A stretch of DNA of 19,633 nucleotides. Origin: an uncultured Blautia sp. GTDB lineage: Bacteria; Bacillota; Clostridia; Lachnospirales; Lachnospiraceae. Of this stretch, positions 1 through 6,413 are shown piece after piece (position 1 is the first letter of the stretch; each line of letters opens with the position of its first letter). The notes below the pieces were generated by a model that did no database searches, was not told the origin of the DNA, and was given only the letters and a program-made list of their open reading frames with translations. The translations under genes and the position numbers were made by a program. Location: NCBI RefSeq assembly GCF_934424005.1, contig NZ_CAKRXI010000045.1, forward strand, positions 1 to 19,633, written 5' to 3'.

Positions 1-167
1 TGAACAGCTCTTAAGATTGTAACAACTTCCTTCTTAGTCGGAAGCGGAACCGGTCCGCTAACTGTTGCTCCGTTCTTTTTAACAGTCTCGATGATTTTTG
101 CTGCGGATGCATCTACTAACTGATGATCGTAAGCTTTTAATGTGATTCTCATTACCTGATTTGCCAT
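1..167 (-). CDS. rpsJ: 30S ribosomal protein S10, partial (N-terminal 55 residues)
   Basis: Small-subunit ribosomal protein S10, part of the 30S head; in many bacteria it also acts in transcription antitermination as NusE. The visible N-terminus begins [15 protein letters not shown] and continues through the family signatures [15 protein letters not shown] and [17 protein letters not shown], which align along their length with S10. The gene runs off the left edge, so about half of the roughly 102-residue protein is missing here. The ATG at 165-167 has a strong AGGAGGAG site about 8 nt upstream. S10 is normally the first gene of the large S10-spc ribosomal operon, and the promoter plus structured leader just upstream (168-427) fit that. 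Identification is certain from sequence; the downstream operon is inferred. Confidence 0.97.
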   Translation of the reverse strand, partial: MANQVMRITLKAYDHQLVDASAAKIIETVKKNGATVSGPVPLPTKKEVVTILRAV

Positions 168-398
168 AAAAAAAGTCTCCTCCTATTCGTACTCAATTAT
201 GCAGTACGACAAGCGGCGACTGTACACATCTCCGTGTGTGTCTTTCGACTTCTTTACACACGTCCATCCCGTTGATGGTTTCTGAACTTGTACAGTGACT
301 TGTCGTCAGTTTCCTAACTTGACATTCGCTCCACGGAAAACCCGTCATATCCTGACGGCAACCTCGCGCTTCATTGCTATCATGTCACAGCAAGGATT
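168..398 (-). promoter_or_regulatory. Structured 5' leader RNA of rpsJ (candidate ribosomal-protein leader)
   Basis: This is the transcribed leader between the rpsJ promoter and its start codon. It has several perfect helices in the minus-strand RNA: 299-306 with 206-213 (8 bp), then 289-296 with 219-226 (8 bp). These enclose a small hairpin 274-278/264-268 and a second arm 256-262/233-239, which is extended by 247-249/240-242 and capped by a GAAA tetraloop at 243-246. A separate 6-bp hairpin lies near the 5' end (353-358/342-347). The nested order of helices around a three-way junction and the GNRA loop are directly visible. No U-tract follows a hairpin, so control of translation or RNA stability is more likely than attenuation. 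Binding by a ribosomal protein is inferred from the gene context only. Confidence 0.6.
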
Positions 399-427
399 AT
401 TATACACAAGGCTTTTCACTTATGCAA
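399..427 (-). promoter_or_regulatory. Sigma-A promoter of rpsJ
   Basis: On the minus strand there is a TTGCAT -35 box (422-427), a 17-nt spacer and a perfect TATAAT -10 box (399-404). Transcription should begin near 392, giving a leader of about 225 nt. The region upstream (428-480) is A/T-rich with A and T runs, as expected for an UP-like element at a strong ribosomal promoter. Confidence 0.8.
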
Positions 428-510
428 GTCCTTTTTTCATTTATTTTTGTATTTTTATAAGTACAATTTTATTTATGTAATTTACCCACAATCATCTTTC
501 CAGTTATATC

Positions 511-546
511 AAAAGCGGCTTCAGGAGTTTCTCCCGAGCCGCTTTT
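511..546 (-). terminator. Intrinsic terminator downstream of the SipW-like gene
   Basis: The 10-bp outer stem 511-520/537-546 continues inward as a GGAG/CTCC stem, and the minus-strand RNA ends in UUUU. It lies about 65 nt past the stop of the SipW-like gene and before the rpsJ promoter. A/T runs on both sides mean it could also work in the other direction. The stretch 547-611 shows nothing else recognisable. Confidence 0.85.
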
Positions 547-611
547 TGTGTTTCTTCTTATATAAAAGTCATTATTTCTTATATATAATATGTAACATTT
601 AAATTCAGCTA

Positions 612-1709
612 TTATTCGTTATCCTCTTCTTCATCATCTTCTCCTGCAATGATATCCGAATAATCAAACAATGTTACTTTTGTGATAGAGTCTCTTACGA
701 TATCAGGAGTATCTCCTGCCTTACGTGCCTTATTTGCTAGCTGAGCTGCTGATCGTCTTGGAATCGCAAGTTTCTTGATCTCAATCTCTTCTTCCTCTTC
801 CTCCGGTTCTGTTTCAGCAAGATCGCTTTCGAGAAGTGAAATCCTCTCAGTAAGGTTGCCTGGCGCATCAAAGTAGTCATCCGGAAGTTCCTGACTGTCA
901 TCTGCAGTTGCAGCAGCAATTTCTTTTTTCAGAAGCTCATGTGCCTCGCTTGTTGCAGCCTGTACATTTTGTGTCGGACGTACGGTTGGTTCCTGTTCCG
1001 GCGCTTCTTCATCAAGATCATCTTCATAGATTTCATCCACAAAACCGCCTGTACGGATTTTCTTTCTTTTTATCTTTTCCTCTTTTTTGGCGCGTTTCTT
1101 CTTTTCTTTTTCTCCATAAAGAAGCTCTTTGTCTTCTTCCTTCATTTTTCTTGCACGTGCTTTTTCTTCCATCTTAAGTTCTTTGGAAGTTTTTACATGT
1201 CGTGTATCGCCCTGAAGATCTTCATATTCATCTTCCGGCTCTTTTTTCCAGAGTTCTGCGATTACATATAATATAATAAGGAAAAGAATTACAAGCCCAA
1301 GAATGATCAGACCTTCAATGCTTTCTGTAGCTACAAGCAAATATCCCACAAGCGGAATTGTAACTACGATCTTCGGCACCCAGTTCTTGACTGACACTGT
1401 GATATTCTGCTGTGCAGATGTTGTAGTATCGATCACTGTACCTGTATTATTTTCCCGATTTACACTTACCAGATTGTAACGATAAGACTTTCCATCTTCC
1501 TGAACAAGAATCGGTGTTCCCGCAGCAACGTCTTCTGTTTTTACCGGTATTGCATAGGTCACAGAGCCTACCGGCAGGTTTGTAGCCTTATCTGACGAAT
1601 CCATAATAACTGTTCTTACCCCAAAGAATGGTGGCAGAGCCAGTCCAAGAACACACACGATCGTACAAATAACAAAGAAATGTACAATAAATTTCAAAAA
1701 TTTTGACAT
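612..1709 (-). CDS. SipW-like (S26B) membrane protein lacking catalytic residues, with long charged cytoplasmic tail
   Basis: A 365-residue membrane protein with two hydrophobic segments (about 5-29 and 131-153). The extracytoplasmic part between them follows the SipW-type signal peptidase layout: PVGSVTYAIPV at 46-56, a GTPILVQ strand near 64-70, YRYNLVSV at 76-83 where active enzymes have THRIV, and VPKIVVTIPLVGYLL at 111-125. The nucleophile motif (SGSMEP) is replaced by MDSSDKATN at 36-44, and neither THR nor GDAN is present, so peptidase activity is unlikely. Residues 155-365 form a cytoplasmic tail, first Lys/Glu-rich and probably helical (about 175-220), then acidic, ending EDDEEEDNE. 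AAAGGAG lies 6 nt before the ATG. It is flanked by terminators on both sides. Function is unknown; the fold assignment is inferred from motif order. Confidence 0.75.
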   Translation of the reverse strand: MSKFLKFIVHFFVICTIVCVLGLALPPFFGVRTVIMDSSDKATNLPVGSVTYAIPVKTEDVAAGTPILVQEDGKSYRYNLVSVNRENNTGTVIDTTTSAQQNITVSVKNWVPKIVVTIPLVGYLLVATESIEGLIILGLVILFLIILYVIAELWKKEPEDEYEDLQGDTRHVKTSKELKMEEKARARKMKEEDKELLYGEKEKKKRAKKEEKIKRKKIRTGGFVDEIYEDDLDEEAPEQEPTVRPTQNVQAATSEAHELLKKEIAAATADDSQELPDDYFDAPGNLTERISLLESDLAETEPEEEEEEIEIKKLAIPRRSAAQLANKARKAGDTPDIVRDSITKVTLFDYSDIIAGEDDEEEDNE

Positions 1710-1742
1710 TGGTATCTCCTTTGCTTTGGTTCACCTTTTATT

Positions 1743-1790
1743 AAAAGCATTGCCATGGAATCGGTCTTCTTCCCGGCAATGCTCTTTTAT
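1743..1790 (-). terminator. Intrinsic terminator of the tcdA-murB-rapZ-whiA-HPr-like operon
   Basis: A perfect 9-bp stem, 1746-1754 with 1775-1783, is extended by flanking A/T pairs and followed in the minus-strand RNA by a U-rich stretch. It begins about 30 nt past the stop of the HPr-like gene. A TATAAT box (minus strand, 1791-1796) lies just upstream, but without a good -35 box, so how the next gene is started is unclear. Confidence 0.85.
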
Positions 1791-1812
1791 ATTATAGAAT
1801 AATGAATCGTAA

Positions 1813-2067
1813 TCACTGATTACTCAAATAATTTTCAATGCTCTTCATTGCATCCTCTTCATCTTCCCCATTTGCAGAAAGAGTAATTTCTTCTCCCGCA
1901 TCAAGCCCAAGTGTCATCATTCCCATAATACTTTTTGCATTGACTTTTTTTCTTCCAATCTCAACGTAGATCTCACTGTTAAACTGACTGGCAACCTGAA
2001 CCAACTGTGCAACCGGGCGTGCCTCAAGTCCTGTAGACAGTTGAATAGTGATTGGTTTTTTAATCAT
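1813..2067 (-). CDS. HPr-family protein, Crh-like (Glu at position 15)
   Basis: An 84-residue protein of the PTS HPr fold and of normal length. The active-site region reads TGLEARPVAQLVQ: residue 15, the His phosphorylated by Enzyme I in HPr, is Glu. The regulatory Ser46 site is intact (VNAKSIMGMM, S46), which is the target of HPr kinase. This pattern matches Bacillus Crh, which has Gln15 and Ser46, works with CcpA in catabolite repression, and is also encoded next to whiA. The protein should therefore be unable to carry phosphate for sugar uptake; a regulatory role is inferred. The ATG has a GAGGAGG site 6-7 nt upstream and overlaps the end of whiA by 8 nt, suggesting coupled translation. 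It is the last gene of its operon. Annotation pipelines would probably call it a phosphocarrier, which would mislead. Confidence 0.88.
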   Translation of the reverse strand: MIKKPITIQLSTGLEARPVAQLVQVASQFNSEIYVEIGRKKVNAKSIMGMMTLGLDAGEEITLSANGEDEEDAMKSIENYLSNQ

Positions 2068-3010
2068 AATAATCCTCCTCGTTCATCCGCAATTCATCGG
2101 CTATCTCGCTTAATTTTCTCAGCCGGTGATTAACCCCTGATTTTCCAACCTGCGGATTTAACATCATTCCTAGTTCTTTAAGTGTAGCCTCCGGGTACTG
2201 CAGTCTCAGTTCCGCAATTTCTGCCAGGCCTTCGTTCAGATTATGAAATCCTTTTTTCTGTTCGATCAGTCTGATATCTTCAATCTGTTTAACTGCTGCA
2301 TTCACCGTTTTATTGATATTTGCTGTTTCACAATTTACTTTCCGGTTGACAGAATTACGCATCTCCTTCAGGATCCGGATATTCTCCAGATTCATCAGTG
2401 CCACATTCGCTTCCATAATTGCCAGCATATCTACGATCTGCGCGCCTTCTTTCACATAGACCACATATGACTTCTTACGCAGCACGATCTTCGCATCGAT
2501 CTGAAAACTACAGATGATTTCCTGCAAATGCGCAGCTTTTCTCTCATCCTGAGTAACGATTTCAAAATGATACCCTTTTTCCGGATCACTGATCGATCCG
2601 GATGCAAGAAAAGCTCCCCGGATAAACGCCCGCTTACAGCAACTCTGTTGCGTGAGCAATGCATTCTCCGTATATAACGTTTCTCTGTCACCCTCATTCA
2701 CCGAAAGTTTCGTTCCTTGAAGGACAGTCTGCACCTGCCCGGGATCTGTGATCTCCACATAATACACATTTCCCTTCTTCATCTGACGACTCTCGCGAAT
2801 GGCTATTTCTGTCTCTATATTAAATGTTTTTTGTAATAAAGTAAAGTACTTTCTCACCACAGCATCATTTTCTGTCTGAAACCGCAGTATCCCTGCGGCA
2901 GTCATTTTGCCACAGGCACTGAGCAATGCTGCAATTTCTGCAATCCGGCAGTGTCTTGCCGTGCTGATCTGTCTGGAAAGTTCTTCTTTCACCATCCCCG
3001 AAAAAGACAT
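2060..3010 (-). CDS. whiA: DNA-binding protein WhiA
   Basis: WhiA (YvcL) is a DNA-binding protein widespread in Gram-positive bacteria; in actinomycetes it drives sporulation septation and in Bacillus it affects division and chromosome segregation. The protein (316 aa from this start) has the N-terminal LAGLIDADG-like fold (for example RAFIRGAFLASGSISDPEKGYHFE) and the C-terminal helix-turn-helix ending KSGVNHRLRKLSEIA. I chose the ATG at 3010 (MSFSGMVKEELSRQ): AGGAG lies 8 nt upstream of it but only 2 nt from the ATG at 3016, which would add Met-Glu. The gene lies 59 nt after rapZ and overlaps the HPr-like gene. The usual yvcK between rapZ and whiA is absent. Identity is very secure; its targets here are unknown. 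Confidence 0.95.
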   Translation of the reverse strand: MSFSGMVKEELSRQISTARHCRIAEIAALLSACGKMTAAGILRFQTENDAVVRKYFTLLQKTFNIETEIAIRESRQMKKGNVYYVEITDPGQVQTVLQGTKLSVNEGDRETLYTENALLTQQSCCKRAFIRGAFLASGSISDPEKGYHFEIVTQDERKAAHLQEIICSFQIDAKIVLRKKSYVVYVKEGAQIVDMLAIMEANVALMNLENIRILKEMRNSVNRKVNCETANINKTVNAAVKQIEDIRLIEQKKGFHNLNEGLAEIAELRLQYPEATLKELGMMLNPQVGKSGVNHRLRKLSEIADELRMNEEDYYD

Positions 3011-3069
3011 TTCCATTTCTCCTGTTCTGCTACTCTGTTTCGTTACATTTCGATTTGCTCACAGCATCT

Positions 3070-3948
3070 CTACTTCTTCAGAAGAGCGTCCTTACCGATA
3101 TCTCTGTGTTCCAGCCGTATTCCATATTCACGCTTCTCCACCAGTCTATTATACAGAACCCTTGCCAGTGTCACAGATCTGTGTTTTCCTCCGGTACATC
3201 CTATTGCAATGACCAGACTTGTTTTGCCTTCCTTCGCATAATTCGGAATCAGAAATTCAACCATATCTTCCAGTTTCTGAGCAAACCGTCTGGCCGTTTC
3301 ATTATCCATCACATAATTATAAACACCCTCATCCATTCCCGTCTGCGGTCGCAGTTCATCTACATAATACGGGTTTGGAAGAAAGCGGACATCAAAGACC
3401 AGGTCTGCATCTTCCGGTATTCCATACTTAAATCCGAACGAAAGAACAGATATCATCATATTACTGAATTTTCCGTTATCAACAAAAATATTATTCAGTT
3501 CCTTCTTCAGTTCTCTGGTCAGCAGATGTGTTGTATCTATAATATAATCTGCCCTGTTGCGTAAAAATTCTGTTTTTTTACGTTCCAGTCTGATTCCATC
3601 ATCCACTCTTCCCGTCATGGCAAGCGGATGGCTTCTTCTTGATTCTTTATATCTTTTTACAAGTACTTTATCATCCGCGTCAAGGAAAAGGATCTCAAAA
3701 GTATGTCCTTCCGCTTTCAGTCGGTCAAGCACCACTTCCAGTTCTTCCAAAGCCCGTCCGCTGCGTGCATCAATACCTATCGCAGCGTTCTGTACTTCTT
3801 CATCCTGTGATGCCGCCATTAATAAAACAAATTTCCTGACAAGTGCGATCGGCAGGTTATCTACGCAAAAATATCGCGCATCTTCAAGCATTTTCAGTGC
3901 AGTAGATTTTCCAGCTCCCGACATGCCGGTAACAATTACAAGCCGCAT
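3070..3948 (-). CDS. rapZ: RNase adapter / nucleotide-binding protein RapZ (YvcJ)
   Basis: A 292-residue P-loop protein of the RapZ/YvcJ family. The Walker A motif GMSGAGKST is at residues 8-16, VDNLP follows near 29-33, and the C-terminal domain has the conserved GCTGGKHRSV run (about 250-259) and EHRDIGK near the end. In E. coli RapZ senses glucosamine-6-phosphate and directs RNase E to the GlmZ small RNA; Bacillus YvcJ hydrolyses GTP and affects competence. The role in this organism is not known. AGGAG is 7 nt before the ATG. It lies 13 nt downstream of murB, so it is cotranscribed with it, and is followed by whiA. A link between amino-sugar sensing and the cell wall gene murB would be sensible but is inferred. 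Confidence 0.95.
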   Translation of the reverse strand: MRLVIVTGMSGAGKSTALKMLEDARYFCVDNLPIALVRKFVLLMAASQDEEVQNAAIGIDARSGRALEELEVVLDRLKAEGHTFEILFLDADDKVLVKRYKESRRSHPLAMTGRVDDGIRLERKKTEFLRNRADYIIDTTHLLTRELKKELNNIFVDNGKFSNMMISVLSFGFKYGIPEDADLVFDVRFLPNPYYVDELRPQTGMDEGVYNYVMDNETARRFAQKLEDMVEFLIPNYAKEGKTSLVIAIGCTGGKHRSVTLARVLYNRLVEKREYGIRLEHRDIGKDALLKK

Positions 3949-3961
3949 GTTTTATCTCCTG

Positions 3962-4873
3962 TTAGAATTCTCCCAGAAATTTTACTTCCGGTTCAAGTGT
4001 CACTCCAAATTTAGCATATACAGTCTCTGTCACATGTTTCATCAGACCGCATACATCTTCTGCTGTAGCGTCTCCTGTATTGATCACAAAACCACAGTGT
4101 TTCTCAGATACCTGGGCTCCGCCCACGCGATATCCTCGCAGTCCGCTGTCCATGATCAGTTTGCCGGCGAAATATCCTTCCGGTCGTTTAAATGTACTTC
4201 CGGCACTTGGGTATTCCAGCGGCTGTTTCGATGTACGCTGCTCACTGAGCTTTCTGGTCAGCATTTTTATTTCCTCGAGATTGCCCTCTTTAAGAGAGAG
4301 CACCGCACCCAGAACAATATATCCTGCTGTTTTTATGATACTCGTTCTGTATCCCATCTGAAGTTCTTCTGCCGGAATCTCAAAAACTTTTCCATTCTGA
4401 TCCATTACCATTACTTTTCGGAGAACATCTTTCATTTCTCCACCGTACGCACCGGCGTTCATGACCACTGCTCCGCCAAGCGTTCCTGGAATTCCTCCGG
4501 CAAATTCAAATCCTGTCAGTGATGCTCTTCTGGCAGCTACAGCAATCGTAGAAAGCAGTGCTCCCGCTGATGCATGGATCTCCGTACCTTCTACTTTTAC
4601 TTCTCCGAAATTACGATCCAGCTGAATCACAACACCCCGGTATCCTCTGTCACTGACAAGAAGGTTACTGCCATTTCCAAGAATGAAATACGGGAGATCT
4701 TCTGTCCTGCAGATTTCCAGTATTCTTTGCACTTCTTCAAGTCCCTCCGGCATAACAAATATTTCTGCCGGACCACCGATCCGAAATGTTGTATGGAGTT
4801 TCATCGGTTCTTCCAAAAGTACCCTATCAGTTCCAAATTCACGGCAAAACTTCTGTTTTATTTCTTCATTCAC
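3962..4873 (-). CDS. murB: UDP-N-acetylenolpyruvoylglucosamine reductase MurB
   Basis: A cytoplasmic FAD enzyme that uses NADPH to reduce UDP-GlcNAc-enolpyruvate to UDP-MurNAc, the second committed step of peptidoglycan precursor synthesis. At 303 residues it is a short type II MurB as usual in Firmicutes. Visible FAD-binding signatures are TTFRIGGPAEIFV near residue 28, LGNGSNLLVSD near 65 and GFEFAGGIPGTLGGAVVMNAGAYGG in the middle. Catalytic-site motifs are GYRTSI (Arg), YPSAGSTFKRP (Ser) and LEPEVKFLG (Glu) at the C-terminus. The ATG follows immediately on an in-frame TGA, so no longer start exists. The best Shine-Dalgarno (AGGGG) is about 13 nt away, which is unusually far. It sits 37 nt after tcdA. 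Confidence 0.97.
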   Translation of the reverse strand: MNEEIKQKFCREFGTDRVLLEEPMKLHTTFRIGGPAEIFVMPEGLEEVQRILEICRTEDLPYFILGNGSNLLVSDRGYRGVVIQLDRNFGEVKVEGTEIHASAGALLSTIAVAARRASLTGFEFAGGIPGTLGGAVVMNAGAYGGEMKDVLRKVMVMDQNGKVFEIPAEELQMGYRTSIIKTAGYIVLGAVLSLKEGNLEEIKMLTRKLSEQRTSKQPLEYPSAGSTFKRPEGYFAGKLIMDSGLRGYRVGGAQVSEKHCGFVINTGDATAEDVCGLMKHVTETVYAKFGVTLEPEVKFLGEF

Positions 4874-4910
4874 AGATTTTGTCCCCTATCTTTCTATTCC
4901 GTTGATATCT

Positions 4911-5648
4911 TTATTTATTTCTTGTTTTCTCCGCCAGCAGGTCTTTCACCACCTCGGCAGACACCAGCATTCCTGCTGTTCCCTGCACAAACGAAATGCT
5001 TCCGTTTCCTTCCGACGCCCGGTCGGTATTGTTATCTTTCTTTATCCGGCTGTTCTTTTCCTTCCGGATTTTTTCACGAGAATATAACACCTTGACTTTT
5101 CGGACGTTTTTTTTGCGAAGTTCTACACGGATAGTTTTCGCAAGCGGATCATTACTGACCCTGGAAATATCTGCAATCTCAAGTCTTGCCGGATTCAGTT
5201 TATTCTCTGTTGCTAGACATGAGATCACCGGAACTCCGCAGGCTTTTGCCTGTTCGATCAGAAGGAGCTTGGATGCCAATGAATCCATCGCATCTACAAT
5301 ATAATCATATGCCTTCAGATCAAACATCCCTGCTGTATCATTACTATAATATGTTTCATAGGTATGCACCAGAATATCCTCATCAATGTCATGAATATGT
5401 TCTTTTGCTACCTGAACTTTTTTGCGTCCTATTGCCGAACGCAATGCATATAACTGCCTGTTGATGTCAGTCAGAGAAATATCTTCATGATCAACAAGTG
5501 TAAGGCTTCCAACTCCACAGCGTGCAAGAGCTTCCACCACATACGAACCGATACCGCCAATGCCGAACACTGCGATTTTCGCACTGCCAAGCCGTTTCAC
5601 GCCTTTGGTCCCAAGCAGATTTTCCATTCTGGAAAATGCATCGTACAT
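4911..5648 (-). CDS. tcdA: tRNA threonylcarbamoyladenosine dehydratase TcdA
   Basis: An E1-like/ThiF-family enzyme that uses ATP to cyclise N6-threonylcarbamoyladenosine (t6A37) in ANN-decoding tRNAs to the hydantoin form. The nucleotide-binding loop GIGGIGSYV begins at residue 29, followed by LVDHEDISLTDINRQLYA, which holds the Asp and the Arg/Gln of adenylate chemistry, VDAMDSLASK, and the terminal FVQGTAGMLVSAEVVKDL. I start it at 5648 (MYDAFSRMENLL, 245 aa): GGAGGAGG lies 7 nt upstream, whereas an in-frame ATG nine codons earlier has no binding site. One oddity is that the usual G-T/A-G-N/G-K loop after the Ile-Ser strand reads ATENK. First gene of the operon running to the HPr-like gene. 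Confidence 0.92.
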   Translation of the reverse strand: MYDAFSRMENLLGTKGVKRLGSAKIAVFGIGGIGSYVVEALARCGVGSLTLVDHEDISLTDINRQLYALRSAIGRKKVQVAKEHIHDIDEDILVHTYETYYSNDTAGMFDLKAYDYIVDAMDSLASKLLLIEQAKACGVPVISCLATENKLNPARLEIADISRVSNDPLAKTIRVELRKKNVRKVKVLYSREKIRKEKNSRIKKDNNTDRASEGNGSISFVQGTAGMLVSAEVVKDLLAEKTRNK

Positions 5649-5716
5649 GCGTAAACCTCCTCCTGTTTTTTTCATTATTTATTAAAATTTCTCTATCTCC
5701 ACCCTAACTAAAGCTC

Positions 5717-5745
5717 ATTATACTATCCACACAAAAGAATGTACA
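5717..5745 (-). promoter_or_regulatory. Sigma-A promoter of the tcdA-murB-rapZ-whiA operon
   Basis: The minus strand shows TGTACA (5740-5745), a 17-nt spacer and a perfect TATAAT (5717-5722), giving a start near 5710 and a leader of about 60 nt to tcdA. The -35 box matches only 4 of 6 bases. No closer promoter is visible in the short gaps inside the operon. Confidence 0.65.
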
Positions 5746-5771
5746 GTTTTTCATACTTTTTTTACAATCCG

Positions 5772-5801
5772 TGCATGAATCATGAACAGTTCCATATACT
5801 A
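5772..5801 (+). promoter_or_regulatory. Candidate sigma-G-type promoter of spoVAC
   Basis: TGCATG (5772-5777), 17 nt, then TATACTA (5795-5801) resembles the sigma-G pattern TGMATA-N17/18-CATACTA with one mismatch in each box. spoVA genes are sigma-G-dependent in Bacillus, which supports it. A TGCATA at 5856-5861 is a better -35 but has no -10 at the right distance. The rest of the 5676-5945 gap holds only the divergent tcdA promoter and A/T-rich DNA. Confidence 0.35.
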
Positions 5802-5945
5802 CTGACATTAGCTGTATTCTTTTGCTTTTCGATTGGCAATAGCCTTTTCATTATATGCATAAATAACGTAAAAGTCAAAAGAAAACCATGTTTTTTACAA
5901 ATAAATTTTTTTATTCCAAAAATTGTTAAGGAAAGGATGGATTAC

Positions 5946-6413
5946 ATGTCAGAAGAAAAGCAACGCGAAAAACAAAAAGCATACGAAAAATACGTAAAAA
6001 GGATCACTCCTGTTCACAATCTTCCGTTAAATATGCTGAAAGCATTCCTGACCGGCGGACTGATCTGTATTCTCGGTCAGCTTATCCTGAACACCGCATC
6101 TTCTATGGGCGCTGACAAAGAAACTGCCGGAAACTGGTGTTCCCTTCTGCTGATCTTTATCAGTGTTATTCTGACTGGTCTGAATATTTATTCTAAAATA
6201 GGCAAATTCGGTGGTGCCGGAGGACTTGTCCCTATTACCGGTTTCGCCAATTCTGTTGCCGCATCAGCAATCGAATACCGTGCAGAAGGTCAGGTCTTCG
6301 GAATTGGCTGCAAGATTTTCACGATTGCCGGCCCTGTCATCCTGTATGGCATTTTAAGTTCCTGGCTTCTTGGTCTTATTTATTATGTATGCAAACTCAT
6401 GGAGGTGATCTGA
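5946..6413 (+). CDS. spoVAC: Stage V sporulation protein AC
   Basis: An integral membrane protein of the spore inner membrane channel that moves Ca2+-dipicolinic acid into the forespore and out on germination; in Bacillus SpoVAC behaves as a mechanosensitive channel. From the ATG at 5946 (MSEEKQREKQKAYEKYVK) it has 155 residues, close to the family's roughly 150. It has a basic N-terminus with the family motif PVHNLPLNMLKAFLTGGLIC, then several hydrophobic segments and GGAGGLVPITGFANSVAASA. The start at 5946 has AAGGA about 8 nt upstream; an ATG three codons earlier (5937) would sit too close to the same site. The longer upstream reading frame has no ribosome site. The stop overlaps the spoVAD start (TGATG). 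Confidence 0.96.
   Translation: MSEEKQREKQKAYEKYVKRITPVHNLPLNMLKAFLTGGLICILGQLILNTASSMGADKETAGNWCSLLLIFISVILTGLNIYSKIGKFGGAGGLVPITGFANSVAASAIEYRAEGQVFGIGCKIFTIAGPVILYGILSSWLLGLIYYVCKLMEVI

Noticed and set aside
295..480. Plus-strand 61-residue reading frame opposite the rpsJ promoter and leader
   Set aside because: No ribosome binding site, composition unlike a protein, and it lies across the antisense of a convincing promoter and structured leader.
1791..1820. TATAAT box on the minus strand as promoter for the SipW-like gene
   Set aside because: The -35 region is poor, and a start here would place the whole terminator hairpin in the leader, stopping transcription.
3557..4522. Plus-strand 321-residue reading frame across rapZ and murB
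   Set aside because: It crosses two confidently identified minus-strand genes, with low-complexity Ser/Phe-rich sequence and no start signals.
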